Notes: generated by a model from the sequence alone, not told the origin. Positions 28,082 to 38,053 are shown, counted from the stretch's first letter. The stretch: DNA of 64,000 nucleotides from Flavobacterium laiguense (GCF_003097655.1 NZ_QCZH01000017.1:1-64000), one strand, 5' to 3'. Program-made: numbers and translations.

Positions 28082-29050
28082 TTAAGACTGTTGCTCTTTA
28101 AAAATTTTTAATTTTGCTATTAATTGTGGTACAATTTCAAAAGCATCACCTACAACTCCATAATCAGCAACTTTAAAGAAAGGAGCTTCTGGGTCGCTAT
28201 TGATAACTACTTTTACTTTTGAGGAGTTGATTCCCGCAATATGTTGAATGGCTCCTGAGATTCCAATGGCGATATATAAATTGGTTGCTACGGGCTTTCC
28301 TGTTTGTCCTACGTGTTCTCCGTGAGGTCTCCATCCGATATCTGATACTGGTTTTGAACATGCAGTTGCAGCTCCAAGAACTCCAGCCAATTCTTCAATC
28401 ATTCCCCAGTTTTCAGGTCCTTTAAGACCACGTCCTGCAGAAACCACAATATCAGCATCAGCAATAGAAACTTTTCCGGTTACTTTTTCAACAGAAACTA
28501 CTTTTACTCCAAAATCAGCATCTTCGATGGTTGGATTGAAATCTTCTTCTGCTAATGCTGAAGCATTTTCAAAAATTCCATACGAGTTTTTGGCTAGAGC
28601 CAAAACCTTAACATCGGTATTGATTTCTGTAATGTTGAACGCTTTATTTGAAAATGCATTTCTTTTTACTTGAAAAGGAGAAGTGCTTACCGGTAATCCC
28701 ACCACATTTGAAGCAAAACCTGCTTCTAGCGCTACCGCAACTAATGAAGACAGGTAAATACTGTCCGTGGTAGAAGATAGTAAAACTACTTTAGCGCCTT
28801 CTTTTTGTGCAGCTTGTTTGATGACATCAGCATAAGCTTTGGCAGTAAAACCAGCTAATTTGTCATTGGCTACTTTTAAAACTTTGTCTACTCCGTATTT
28901 TGATAATTCCGAAACATCTCCTGCATTTACCGTCACAGCTGTAACGGTAGTGCCTAATGATTCAGCTACCTTTTTGGCATAAGAAGCTAGTTCTAATGCT
29001 ACTTTTTTAAATTTTCCTTCTGCAGATTCTGCATATATTAATATTGACAT
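28082..29050 (-). CDS. etfA: Electron transfer flavoprotein subunit alpha
   Basis: FAD-binding subunit of the heterodimer that carries electrons from acyl-CoA dehydrogenases to the quinone pool. 322 residues. The C-terminal FAD domain shows SAGRGLKGPENW, GWRPHGEHVGQTGK and the AIGISGAIQH stretch. It follows etfB on the same strand after a 74-base AT-rich gap containing a TTTAAAG-type short repeat. Confidence 0.96.
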   Translation of the reverse strand: MSILIYAESAEGKFKKVALELASYAKKVAESLGTTVTAVTVNAGDVSELSKYGVDKVLKVANDKLAGFTAKAYADVIKQAAQKEGAKVVLLSSTTDSIYLSSLVAVALEAGFASNVVGLPVSTSPFQVKRNAFSNKAFNITEINTDVKVLALAKNSYGIFENASALAEEDFNPTIEDADFGVKVVSVEKVTGKVSIADADIVVSAGRGLKGPENWGMIEELAGVLGAATACSKPVSDIGWRPHGEHVGQTGKPVATNLYIAIGISGAIQHIAGINSSKVKVVINSDPEAPFFKVADYGVVGDAFEIVPQLIAKLKIFKEQQS

Positions 29051-29060
29051 GATTTTTTTG

Positions 29061-29091
29061 TTTAAAAATTTAAAGTTTAAGGTTTAAAGTT
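29061..29091. repeat. TTTAAAG/GTTTAAAG short repeat tract
   Basis: Low-complexity run of TTTAAAGTTTAAGG units between etfB and etfA. The same type, in the opposite orientation, precedes metZ (48941-48978) and cysD (52464-52495). Confidence 0.45.
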
Positions 29092-29124
29092 TTACAACTG
29101 AAAACTGTGACTAAAAACCGATTA

Positions 29125-29871
29125 CTAGATTACTTTTGCTTCGTTGTGTAATAAATTGATCAATTCATCCAAGTTGTCAGCCGAAACCAATTTTACTGCT
29201 GATTTTGGAGCTGGTTTTTCAAATTTCACCGCTTTAGTATTTACAGAAGCGTCAACCGGTTCAAGGATTGTTAATGCTTTTGTTCTAGCAGTCATAATTC
29301 CTCTCATGTTTGGGATACGTAAATCCTTTTCTTCAACAAGACCTTTTTGACCTCCGATAATAACAGGCAATGTAGTACTAACGGTTTCTTTACCACCATC
29401 GATTTCACGAACAGCAGTTACGTTTGCTCCGTCAACGGCGATGTTGGTGCATGAGTTTAAAAAGTTATAGCCTAAAATTCCAGCAATCATACCAGGAACC
29501 ATTCCTCCATTATAATCCAATGATTCTTTTCCGGCAATCACAACATCATAACCACCATTTTTGATTACTTCGGCTAATTGTTTGGCTACAAAAAAGCCAT
29601 CAGTAGGATTTGCATTTACGCGAATAGCTTCATTAGCACCAATGGCCAATGCTTTTCTTAAAGTAGGTTCAGTATCTGGTCCACCAACATTCACTACAGT
29701 AACTGTAGCGCCTTGTTGTTCTTGGAACCAAATGGCACGAGTTAAACCAAATTCGTCATTTGGATTAATTACATATTGAACCCCATTGGTGTCAAACTCA
29801 GAGTCTCCGTTGGTGAAGTTGATTTTTGAAGTAGTATCAGGAACGTGGCTGATGCAAACTAATATTTTCAT
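29125..29871 (-). CDS. etfB: Electron transfer flavoprotein subunit beta
   Basis: AMP-binding partner of EtfA, 248 residues, opening MKILVCISHVPDT and containing NPNDEFGLTRA and the ADP-loop region GKESLDYNGG. It is first in the two-gene operon. A TAAATTTG -7 element lies 33-40 bases upstream. Confidence 0.96.
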   Translation of the reverse strand: MKILVCISHVPDTTSKINFTNGDSEFDTNGVQYVINPNDEFGLTRAIWFQEQQGATVTVVNVGGPDTEPTLRKALAIGANEAIRVNANPTDGFFVAKQLAEVIKNGGYDVVIAGKESLDYNGGMVPGMIAGILGYNFLNSCTNIAVDGANVTAVREIDGGKETVSTTLPVIIGGQKGLVEEKDLRIPNMRGIMTARTKALTILEPVDASVNTKAVKFEKPAPKSAVKLVSADNLDELINLLHNEAKVI

Positions 29872-30261
29872 AATTTATGTTTTATAATTCGTAATTTCTT
29901 CGACAAATTTAAAATAATAAATTGAATAAAATACTATGCATGCATAACATTTTGTTTGGCTATTACGATTTCGTAATTTATTGTTTCTGTTGATGTGTTT
30001 TAATCAAAAAAAATATAAATAATTGACTCGTTTTTGTGAATTATGAGATAGTTGATTTGGCTGGGGTTTTGTTTTTTCATTCTAGAATGGATGTGTTTTA
30101 CTGAATTACATCGATTTCGTAGTCCGGATATGGTGGATAGCTGGAATAGCTCCTAAAAAGCATATGTGTAAAGAGGTGTTATTTTAAAGTGATTTATGCT
30201 TTTAAGTGATTTAAAATAATTATTTTTGCGTTTCTAAAAATTACACACAGACTATATAAAT
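29872..30261. promoter_or_regulatory. Divergent promoter region etfB / pdhB
   Basis: A 390-base gene-free gap between divergent operons. On the minus strand TAAATTTG (29904-29911) is a candidate -7 box for etfB. On the plus strand TATTTTTG (30221-30228) is one for pdhB, 34 bases before its start. Nothing else recognisable lies in the middle apart from a short TTACGATTTCGTAA palindrome. Confidence 0.5.
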
Positions 30262-31242
30262 ATGAGAACGATACAATTTAGAGAGGCCATTTGCGAAGCG
30301 ATGAGCGAAGAAATGCGTCGCGATGAGTCCATATACTTAATGGGTGAAGAGGTAGCAGAATACAATGGTGCATACAAAGCATCAAAAGGAATGCTTGCCG
30401 AATTTGGGGAGAAAAGAGTAATTGACACGCCAATCGCAGAGCTTGGTTTTACTGGAATTGCAGTAGGATCGGCAATGAATGGTTGTCGCCCGATAGTGGA
30501 ATACATGACTTTCAATTTCTGTTTGGTTGGAATTGATCAAATTATAAATAATGCTGCCAAAATGCGTCAGATGACCGGTGGACAGTTTAATGTGCCTATC
30601 GTTTTTCGAGGACCAACTGCTTCGGCAGGACAATTGGGAGCAACACACTCTCAAGCTATCGAGAACTGGTTTGCCAATACTCCAGGACTTAAAGTGGTGG
30701 TTCCGTCTAATGTTTATGATGCCAAAGGTTTGTTGAAATCGGCAATTCGTGACAATGACCCAGTTATTTTCATGGAATCTGAACAAATGTATGGTGATAA
30801 AGGTGAAGTGCCAGATGGTGAATATACGGTTCCTATTGGAGTTGCCGCTATCAAACGTGAAGGGACTGATGTAACTATCGTTTCTTTCGGAAAAATTATC
30901 AAAGAAGCCTATATCGCGGCAGATGAATTGATCAAGGAAGGAATTTCATGTGAAATTATCGACTTGAGAACTGTTCGCCCTATGGATAAAGATGCGATTT
31001 TGACATCAGTTAGAAAAACAAATAGATTGGTAATTCTTGAAGAGGCTTGGCCGTTTGCTAGTGTATCTTCGGAGATTGCTTTCTTGGTTCAAGAGCAAGC
31101 TTTTGATTTTCTAGATGCGCCAATTCAACGTATTACCACTGCCGATACTCCAGCGCCCTATTCTCCAGTATTGTTGAAAGAATGGTTGCCAAATGCTGCG
31201 GATGTTGTGAAAGCGGTTAAGAAAGTAATGTATAAAAAATAG
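30262..31242 (+). CDS. pdhB: Pyruvate dehydrogenase E1 component subunit beta
   Basis: Beta subunit of the thiamine-diphosphate E1 enzyme that feeds pyruvate into acetyl-CoA. 326 residues. The family motifs MGEEVAEYNGAYKASKGM, DTPIAELGFTGIAVGSAM and HSQAIENWFANTPGLKVV are visible. Neither E1 alpha nor E2 is adjacent, so the complex is encoded at more than one locus. Transcription ends at a strong hairpin at 31309-31341. Confidence 0.95.
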   Translation: MRTIQFREAICEAMSEEMRRDESIYLMGEEVAEYNGAYKASKGMLAEFGEKRVIDTPIAELGFTGIAVGSAMNGCRPIVEYMTFNFCLVGIDQIINNAAKMRQMTGGQFNVPIVFRGPTASAGQLGATHSQAIENWFANTPGLKVVVPSNVYDAKGLLKSAIRDNDPVIFMESEQMYGDKGEVPDGEYTVPIGVAAIKREGTDVTIVSFGKIIKEAYIAADELIKEGISCEIIDLRTVRPMDKDAILTSVRKTNRLVILEEAWPFASVSSEIAFLVQEQAFDFLDAPIQRITTADTPAPYSPVLLKEWLPNAADVVKAVKKVMYKK

Positions 31243-31308
31243 ATTTTTAGACTTTCTGAATCTTTAGATTTTTAAAATGTCTAATATTCTTAAATTAATA
31301 TGTTTAAA

Positions 31309-31341
31309 ACTTCATCAGAAATGTAAATTTGATGAAGTTTT
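31309..31341 (+). terminator. Terminator after pdhB
   Basis: AAACTTCATCA pairs with TGATGAAGTTT and is followed by a long T-run. It falls inside the open-frame extension of the next gene, which argues for the later start of that gene. Confidence 0.85.
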
Positions 31342-31354
31342 TTTTTTGATGATT

Positions 31355-33856
31355 ATGAAAAAATATATATTCTTCGGTCTGTTTTTATTACTTGCAATCG
31401 CAAGCCCCATTTTTGCGCAAACAAAAGTGAGTGGTATTGTTGTTGACAAATCCAAACAGCCTATTCCATTCGCCAATGTGGTTTTCAAAAATTCCAGTAC
31501 AGGGACTGTGACCAACGAAGATGGACGTTTTTATATGGAATCTCCAAACACTTATAAGACACTATTGATAACCTCAGTTGGTTTTTCTGAAAAAGAAATA
31601 ACGCTTAACAAATCGGTCAATTATAATTTTACGGTTGAATTAAGCGAACAGGAGAGTTTGAAAGAAGTGGTTATTTATACCGGAAAAACGTCTAAAAAGA
31701 ACAATCCAGCACTCGATATTCTAAGGAAGATTTGGGAGAAAAAGCGTAAAAATGGTTTGTACCTATTTGGCCAATACCAAATGGAGAAGTATGAAAAAGT
31801 TGAGTTCGACTTGAATTCTATTGACAGTGCGTTTATGAAAAAGAAGATTTTCAAGGGCATGGAGTTTATATTTAATCAAGTTGACACTTCAAAAATTACT
31901 GGAAAAACGTATTTGCCTATCTTTATAAACGAAGCGTTAATTGATATTTATGGCGACAATAAATTGAAGAAGGTCAAGGAGATAACAAAAGCTAATAAAA
32001 CGTCTGGATTTGAAGGGAATCAACAAATTATATCTTTTATAAAAGACTTGTATTCGGATTACAATATTTATAGTAATTACCTCACTTTGTTTGATAAAAG
32101 TTTTACCAGCCCACTATCAACAACGGGAATTGATGTTTACAATTATGTATTAAGGGACAGTGCTTACATTGATAAGAAATGGTGTTATAATATTGTTTTT
32201 TATCCAAGGCGAAAAAATGAACTGACTTTCAAAGGAGATTTTTGGGTAAACGACACCACATTTGCCATCAAAAAAATCAACATGGCCGTTACCAAAAGCG
32301 CCAATATCAACTGGGTAAAGGATGTTTATGTAGAACAAGAATTTGATGTTTTAAATGATTCTGTTTTTCTGTTGACCAAAGATTATTTGATGTCTGATTT
32401 TGCTTTAAATAAAAAAGAAAAATCAAAAGGGGTGTATGGTAAGCGAACCACTTTTTACAGGAATCATGAATTCAATAAAGAAAAACCGGTTGACTTTTAT
32501 AAAGAAGAAGTAAATTTTCGTGATGATGAAGTTTATAATAAAACCGAGGATTTTTGGAATGAAAATCGATTTGAAAAATTAAGCAAAGATGAACTGGGTG
32601 TGTATAAAATGCTCGATACTTTGCAAACAGTCAAGAAATTTAAGCAATTGTATGATGTAGTTCAGATTCTTGCGAGTGGTTACATAAATTACGACGTATA
32701 TGATATAGGGCCTATTTTCTCGACATTTGGATACAATGAAGTCGAGGGTTTTAGAGTACAATTAGGAGGTCGAACCTATTTTGGACCGAATGATCCCTGG
32801 CGTGTGCAAGCTTTTACAGCCTATGGTTTTGACGATAAAAGGTTTAAGTATGGTTTTGCCGGAAAATGGATGATTGAAAAGAAAAATCGAATTATTATTT
32901 CTGGCGGGAATAGGCGAGATATTGAGCAATTGGGAGCAAGTCTAACCACTACCAATGATATTTTGGCTAGAAATTTTGGTTCTTCGGCCTTTTTTACCAC
33001 AGGATCCAACGGGAAGTTAACCAATATAGGATTGACCAATGCCTATATTGCAATGGAACCGATTAAAAACCTAACCTTTCAAACGGGAGTGACCTATAAA
33101 ACACTGGAATCGGCATCGCCAGTTTTTAGCTTAGATTATTATACCACTTTACCAACGGCAGAGAATCCTGCGGGAGTTGTAAAAAGCAATACAACCCAAT
33201 CGGAATTTAACATTCAAGCAATGTATACGCCTAACCGAAGAACTGTAGCATTTGGTGTAGAAAGAAGTATTGCCAATAGTCCCTATACGACGGTTTTTGC
33301 TAATTATAGTCAAGGTTATAAAGGGATAATCAATAGTGATTTTAATTATAAAAAAATCGAAATCTATTATAAACAACCCATCATTATTGGGCCACTTGGG
33401 CGCACCAATTTGATTTTGGAGCTAGGAAAAACTTTTGGCACGATTCCATTGGGATTGTTGAGTATTATACCAGGGAATCAAACGTTTTTCACTATCGAAA
33501 ACACCTTCAGCAATCTTAATTATTATGAGTTTATTACGGATCAATATGCCATGATGCAATGGAACCATGATTTCAACGGAAGACTATTTGCGAGAGTTCC
33601 TTTTATGCGAAAACTAAATTGGAGAGAATTCGTAGGGGTAAAAGCCGCTTACGGAACGGTGTCGGATGCCAATAGAGCCATAAATGCTTCGGGCTTAGTC
33701 TATGTGGCACCAGAGAATGTATATTGGGAATACAATGCGGGAATTGGGAATATCTTCAAAGTATTCCGTTTGGATTTTGCTTGGAGAGGCAGTTATCTCG
33801 ACACCCCAAGTACTAATAGATTTACGGTAAAAGGATCATTTGGATTCTATTTTTAG
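31355..33856 (+). CDS. DUF5686 family outer-membrane protein with carboxypeptidase-like N-domain
   Basis: About 833 residues. Signal peptide (MKKYIFFGLFLLLAIASPIFAQ), then a carboxypeptidase-regulatory-like Ig domain (about 23-105, SGIVVDKSKQPIPFANVVF), a middle domain, and a long C-terminal beta-barrel. This is the architecture of the DUF5686 family of Bacteroidota, which have no plug or TonB box and unknown cargo. The frame extends back to 31277, but the pdhB terminator lies there, so the ATG at 31355 is used. It appears to be transcribed alone. Confidence 0.85.
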   Translation: MKKYIFFGLFLLLAIASPIFAQTKVSGIVVDKSKQPIPFANVVFKNSSTGTVTNEDGRFYMESPNTYKTLLITSVGFSEKEITLNKSVNYNFTVELSEQESLKEVVIYTGKTSKKNNPALDILRKIWEKKRKNGLYLFGQYQMEKYEKVEFDLNSIDSAFMKKKIFKGMEFIFNQVDTSKITGKTYLPIFINEALIDIYGDNKLKKVKEITKANKTSGFEGNQQIISFIKDLYSDYNIYSNYLTLFDKSFTSPLSTTGIDVYNYVLRDSAYIDKKWCYNIVFYPRRKNELTFKGDFWVNDTTFAIKKINMAVTKSANINWVKDVYVEQEFDVLNDSVFLLTKDYLMSDFALNKKEKSKGVYGKRTTFYRNHEFNKEKPVDFYKEEVNFRDDEVYNKTEDFWNENRFEKLSKDELGVYKMLDTLQTVKKFKQLYDVVQILASGYINYDVYDIGPIFSTFGYNEVEGFRVQLGGRTYFGPNDPWRVQAFTAYGFDDKRFKYGFAGKWMIEKKNRIIISGGNRRDIEQLGASLTTTNDILARNFGSSAFFTTGSNGKLTNIGLTNAYIAMEPIKNLTFQTGVTYKTLESASPVFSLDYYTTLPTAENPAGVVKSNTTQSEFNIQAMYTPNRRTVAFGVERSIANSPYTTVFANYSQGYKGIINSDFNYKKIEIYYKQPIIIGPLGRTNLILELGKTFGTIPLGLLSIIPGNQTFFTIENTFSNLNYYEFITDQYAMMQWNHDFNGRLFARVPFMRKLNWREFVGVKAAYGTVSDANRAINASGLVYVAPENVYWEYNAGIGNIFKVFRLDFAWRGSYLDTPSTNRFTVKGSFGFYF

Positions 33857-33884
33857 GAGCTATTTACTTCGTCAGTTCGTTTCA

Positions 33885-33980
33885 CTCGTGTCCAGCTGTA
33901 CACTATATCTTTTTAAGAGATAAAGAAAAATTATCTCTTAAAAAGGATGCCGTTTCCTCCCGATAGCTATCGGGAGGGCT
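33885..33980. repeat. Palindromic repeat, GGATGCCG type, copy 1
   Basis: AGCTGTACACTATATCTTTT, a stem-loop (TAAGAGATAA against TTATCTCTTA), AAAAGGATGCCGTTTCC, and then the palindrome CTCCCGATAGCTATCGGGAG. The flanks match the repeat at 60717-60808, while the inner stem is unrelated. It lies between the DUF5686 gene and the glycosylase gene. Confidence 0.7.
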
Positions 33981-33993
33981 AAAACATCAAACT

Positions 33994-34596
33994 ATGCAAC
34001 AAGCTATCGATCATCTTTTAGAAAAAGATTCCATATTCAAACTCATCATAGACACCTACGGGTTGCCAACAATTCCTAAAAGACCTCAGGGATTTGAGAC
34101 TTTGGTGCTGTTGATTTTAGAACAGCAAGTATCAATAGATTCTGCAAAAGCCACTTTTTTAAAAATAAAAGCAGAGCACACTATTTTTCAACCAGAATTA
34201 CTGATTTTAGTTTCTGATGAAGAATATAGAGCCTTTGGCGTAAGCCGACAAAAAACGACTTATATAAAAGCATTGGCGTCTGCTATTCTGAATGAGGAAA
34301 TAGATTTAGACAGTTTGCCGCAAAAATCGGCTCAACAAGTGCGCGAAGAACTCATAAAGATTAAAGGAATTGGCAATTGGACAATAGATATTTATTTGAT
34401 GTTTTGTTTGCAAGAACCCGATTTGCTGCCACTGGGCGATATTGCGGTGGTGAATACCATAAAGGAACTGCTTGAAATCCATGACAAACAAGAAATGGAA
34501 AATCATACCGAGAAATGGAGTCCTCACCGCTCTTATGCTACATTTTTGCTTTGGCATTATTATCTAAAAAAACGTAAAAGAACAATAGTGTATTGA
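33994..34596 (+). CDS. DNA-3-methyladenine glycosylase, HhH-GPD type
   Basis: Base-excision repair enzyme of the AlkA-like helix-hairpin-helix superfamily, removing alkylated purines. 200 residues. The HhH lies at about 121-140 (IKGIGNWTIDIYLMF) and the catalytic Asp is D149 in LPLGDIAVVN. It has no iron-sulfur Cys cluster and no E. coli AlkA N-terminal domain, so it is a short form. It is flanked upstream by a dispersed repeat. Confidence 0.87.
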   Translation: MQQAIDHLLEKDSIFKLIIDTYGLPTIPKRPQGFETLVLLILEQQVSIDSAKATFLKIKAEHTIFQPELLILVSDEEYRAFGVSRQKTTYIKALASAILNEEIDLDSLPQKSAQQVREELIKIKGIGNWTIDIYLMFCLQEPDLLPLGDIAVVNTIKELLEIHDKQEMENHTEKWSPHRSYATFLLWHYYLKKRKRTIVY

Positions 34597-34642
34597 TTGA
34601 AAATTTAACGAAAACGATATAGTATATATTGTCTATATTTTA

Positions 34643-34672
34643 TTGTAAAAAAGTATTGTTTGATTACTTTTG
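34643..34672 (+). promoter_or_regulatory. Promoter of ppa
   Basis: TTG at 34643-34645, 19-base spacer, TACTTTTG at 34665-34672. This is a full match to the Bacteroidota consensus, with a leader of about 40 bases before the start codon. Confidence 0.7.
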
Positions 34673-34719
34673 CATTCGTAAATAAATTAAGAGAATAATT
34701 TAAGAAAATATAAATAATA

Positions 34720-35250
34720 ATGACTGCAGACAAATTAACAACTTTCGATGTTTTAATCGAAATTCCAAGAGGAAGTAGAAATAAATATGAGTACGATTTT
34801 GAAATAAAAAGAATGCGTTTTGATAGAATGTTGTTCTCTTCTATGATGTACCCAGCTGATTATGGTTTTATTCCAGAAACTTTAGCATTAGACGGGGATC
34901 CATTAGATGTTTTGGTATTGGTAACTGAACCAACTTTTCCTGGATGTGTAATGGAAGTGAAGCCTATTGGAGTTTTCCACATGGCAGATGATAAAGGACC
35001 AGACGAAAAAGTAATTTGTGTACCAGTTTCTGATCCAATTTGGAATTCATTAGAAAACCTATCGGATATCAACCCACACTTATTGAAAGAAATCGAGCAT
35101 TTCTTCCAAGTTTACAAAGATCTTGAAAACAAACAAGTGGATGTAGAAGGTTGGGGAGATGTAAACGAAGCGTATGCTATCATTAAAGAATGTACAGAAC
35201 GTTTTGATCAAATTGAAAATAAACCAGCAGGATTATTTAGTATTAAATAA
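34720..35250 (+). CDS. ppa: Inorganic pyrophosphatase (soluble, family I)
   Basis: Cytosolic Mg-dependent enzyme that hydrolyses pyrophosphate. 176 residues. EIPRGSRNKYEYD binds pyrophosphate, and DYGFIPETLALDGDPLDVLVL contains the metal-binding aspartates. It is directly followed by the membrane pyrophosphatase gene, separated by a terminator, so both pyrophosphate-consuming routes sit together but as separate transcripts. Confidence 0.97.
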   Translation: MTADKLTTFDVLIEIPRGSRNKYEYDFEIKRMRFDRMLFSSMMYPADYGFIPETLALDGDPLDVLVLVTEPTFPGCVMEVKPIGVFHMADDKGPDEKVICVPVSDPIWNSLENLSDINPHLLKEIEHFFQVYKDLENKQVDVEGWGDVNEAYAIIKECTERFDQIENKPAGLFSIK

Positions 35251-35271
35251 TTTTCGCCCTTTAAATTTTAT

Positions 35272-35309
35272 AAAAAAGCAACACTCTTCAATGAGTGTTG
35301 CTTTTTTTG
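35272..35309 (+). terminator. Terminator of ppa
   Basis: AAAAAAGCAACACTC, loop TTCAAT, GAGTGTTGCTTTTTTT. Confidence 0.88.
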
Positions 35310-35361
35310 TTTAAATTGCTTTCGTTTAAGATTTTATACTAACCAACCAAAAAGTAAATTT

Positions 35362-37947
35362 ATGAATTCAATTATGATTTATGTGCCAATTTTTATGGCA
35401 TTAGTAGGGCTTGTTTTTATGGCTATCAAACGATCTTGGGTATTGAAACAAGATGCAGGAGATGGTAAAATGAAGGAGATATCAGATCACATATATGAAG
35501 GAGCTTTGGCTTTCTTAAAAGCGGAATATAGATTACTGGCTGTATTTGTAGTTATTGCAAGTGCTGTTTTGGCAGGAGTTACTTTTATTCCGGGTGTTCA
35601 AACCAATATATTAATAGTAGTAGCATTTGTGTTCGGGGCATTTTTCTCTGCATTAGCGGGAAATATGGGTATGAAAATTGCAACAAAAACCAATGTGAGA
35701 ACGACACAAGCTGCTCGTACGAGTTTACCGCAAGCCTTGAAAGTTTCTTTTGGCGGAGGTACGGTAATGGGATTAGGTGTAGCGAGTTTAGCTGTTTTGG
35801 GGTTGACTGGTTTTTTTATTGTTTTCTTCCAAATCTTTATGAACGGGCATTGGACTTCTACAGAAGATATGACTATTGTTTTAGAAACATTGGCTGGCTT
35901 TTCTCTTGGAGCTGAATCTATCGCTTTGTTTGCCCGCGTGGGGGGAGGAATCTATACCAAAGCTGCCGATGTAGGTGCCGATTTGGTGGGTAAAGTCGAA
36001 GCAGGTATTCCAGAAGATGACCCTCGTAATCCTGCAACCATTGCGGATAACGTAGGAGATAATGTGGGAGATGTTGCCGGAATGGGAGCCGATTTATTTG
36101 GTTCGTATGTAGCAACAGTTCTAGCAGCAATGGTACTTGGGAATTATGTGATAAAAGATATGAATGGAAACATTCAAGATGCTTTTGGTGGAATTGGGCC
36201 TATTTTATTACCAATGGCAATTGCCGGTTTCGGAATTTTGTTTTCTATAATTGGTACTATGCTCGTTAAAATTACAGATGAAAATGCCAAAGAAGCGCAA
36301 GTTCAAAAAGCATTAAATATAGGAAACTGGGTTTCTATAGTTTTAACAGCTATCGCTTGTTACTTCCTAGTGCAATATATGTTGCCGGAAACAATGAGCA
36401 TGACTTTCTTTGGTGAGGGATCAATGGATATTTCATCGATGAGAGTATTTTACGCAACTCTTATTGGTCTAGTTGTAGGTGGAGCTATTTCATCGGTAAC
36501 GGAATATTATACGGGATTAGGTAAGAAACCAGTAATGGCGATTGTTCAAAAATCGAGTACGGGAGCAGGAACAAACGTAATTGCAGGATTGGCAACAGGA
36601 ATGATTTCTACTTTTCCAACCGTATTATTGTTTGCGGCGGCTATCTGGACCTCTTATGCTTTGGCAGGATTTTATGGAGTGGCATTGGCGGCTTCAGCAA
36701 TGATGGCAACCACAGCGATGCAACTGGCAATCGATGCTTTTGGACCTATATCGGACAATGCAGGTGGAATTGCCGAAATGAGTGAATTGCCGAAAGAAGT
36801 GCGTACCAGAACCGATATTTTGGACTCAGTTGGTAATACAACGGCTGCAACAGGTAAAGGTTTTGCGATTGCTTCGGCAGCTTTAACATCTTTGGCTTTA
36901 TTTGCCGCTTATGTGACTTTTACAGGAATTGACGGAATTAATATTTTCAAAGCGCCAGTATTGGCGATGCTATTTGTTGGAGGTATGATACCCGTGGTTT
37001 TCTCAGCTTTAGCGATGAATTCAGTAGGAAAAGCTGCGATGGATATGGTGTACGAAGTACGTCGTCAGTTCAAAGAAATTCCAGGAATCATGGAAGGAAC
37101 GGGAAAACCGGAATATGCAAAATGTGTTGATATTTCTACTAAAGCCGCTTTACGCGAAATGATGCTACCAGGAATTTTAACGATTGGTTTCCCAATTGCG
37201 ATTGTGCTTCTTGGTAAATTAGTCTATGGAGATAACAACGAAATGATTGCCGAAATGCTTGGGGGATACATGGCCGGAGTTACTGTTTCTGGGGTACTTT
37301 GGGCTATTTTTCAAAATAACGCCGGTGGTGCTTGGGACAATGCCAAAAAATCATTTGAAGCAGGGGTGATGATTAATGGGGAAATGACTTATAAAGGTTC
37401 GGATGCGCACAAAGCTGCAGTAACTGGTGATACTATTGGAGATCCGTTCAAAGATACTTCTGGTCCATCGATGAACATCTTAATTAAATTGACCTGTTTG
37501 ATTGGACTGGTGATGGCTCCAATTTTAGGAAGTGGAGAAAGTACCATGGATGCAAAAGGCACTTGTCCAGAAAAGAAAGAAATCTGGATGAAAGAATGCC
37601 ACATGAAAGAAGGAGCAATGATGATGGGGAAATGCGACATGTCTAAATTGTCTAAAATGACCAAAGAGGAATGTGCTAAAATGTGCGACAGTCTTAAATG
37701 TTCACCTGAGGAAAAAGAAATGTGTTTGTCTCATTATGATAAAGACGGAAAATTTGTCGCTCATAAAGGGAAAGCTTGTTGCGTCAAAAAGACGATGTCT
37801 ATGGGTAGTGAAGTTAGAATTGAAAAAACAAACCTTAACGGGAAAGTAAGTGCCACAATTACAACTACAGTAAATGGCAATGTTGTCGTTAAGCAATTTC
37901 AAGGAACAGATGCTGAGGTCGAAGCCCAGATTGATGCCGTGAAATAA
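35362..37947 (+). CDS. hppA: K+-dependent membrane pyrophosphatase with Cys/Met-rich C-terminal extension
   Basis: Integral-membrane pyrophosphatase that pumps Na+ (or H+) using pyrophosphate. The 861 residues include the substrate site EDDPRNPATIADNVGDNVGD and about 16 membrane segments ending near residue 722. A495 in GNTTAATGKG occupies the position that is Ala in K+-dependent and Lys in K+-independent family members. K+-dependent forms include the Na+ pumps. Residues 724-861 are an unusual soluble tail with nine Cys and twelve Met in its first 90 residues, then a Lys/Thr-rich part. Family topology places the C-terminus outside the cytoplasm, so the tail is probably periplasmic and may bind metal. 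Confidence 0.94.
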   Translation: MNSIMIYVPIFMALVGLVFMAIKRSWVLKQDAGDGKMKEISDHIYEGALAFLKAEYRLLAVFVVIASAVLAGVTFIPGVQTNILIVVAFVFGAFFSALAGNMGMKIATKTNVRTTQAARTSLPQALKVSFGGGTVMGLGVASLAVLGLTGFFIVFFQIFMNGHWTSTEDMTIVLETLAGFSLGAESIALFARVGGGIYTKAADVGADLVGKVEAGIPEDDPRNPATIADNVGDNVGDVAGMGADLFGSYVATVLAAMVLGNYVIKDMNGNIQDAFGGIGPILLPMAIAGFGILFSIIGTMLVKITDENAKEAQVQKALNIGNWVSIVLTAIACYFLVQYMLPETMSMTFFGEGSMDISSMRVFYATLIGLVVGGAISSVTEYYTGLGKKPVMAIVQKSSTGAGTNVIAGLATGMISTFPTVLLFAAAIWTSYALAGFYGVALAASAMMATTAMQLAIDAFGPISDNAGGIAEMSELPKEVRTRTDILDSVGNTTAATGKGFAIASAALTSLALFAAYVTFTGIDGINIFKAPVLAMLFVGGMIPVVFSALAMNSVGKAAMDMVYEVRRQFKEIPGIMEGTGKPEYAKCVDISTKAALREMMLPGILTIGFPIAIVLLGKLVYGDNNEMIAEMLGGYMAGVTVSGVLWAIFQNNAGGAWDNAKKSFEAGVMINGEMTYKGSDAHKAAVTGDTIGDPFKDTSGPSMNILIKLTCLIGLVMAPILGSGESTMDAKGTCPEKKEIWMKECHMKEGAMMMGKCDMSKLSKMTKEECAKMCDSLKCSPEEKEMCLSHYDKDGKFVAHKGKACCVKKTMSMGSEVRIEKTNLNGKVSATITTTVNGNVVVKQFQGTDAEVEAQIDAVK

Positions 37948-37994
37948 GAAAATATTTTGATCAAAGTTGACGACTTTGTCTAAGATTCTATACT

Positions 37995-38037
37995 AAAAAC
38001 ACCTCATTTCGAATTTTCGTAATGAGGTGTTTTTTTG
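37995..38037 (+). terminator. Terminator after hppA
   Basis: AAAAACACCTCATT and AATGAGGTGTTTTTTT pair around a 13-base loop. It is also placed to stop the convergent higA transcript. Confidence 0.85.
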
Positions 38038-38053
38038 TTTAAATAAGTTAAAA

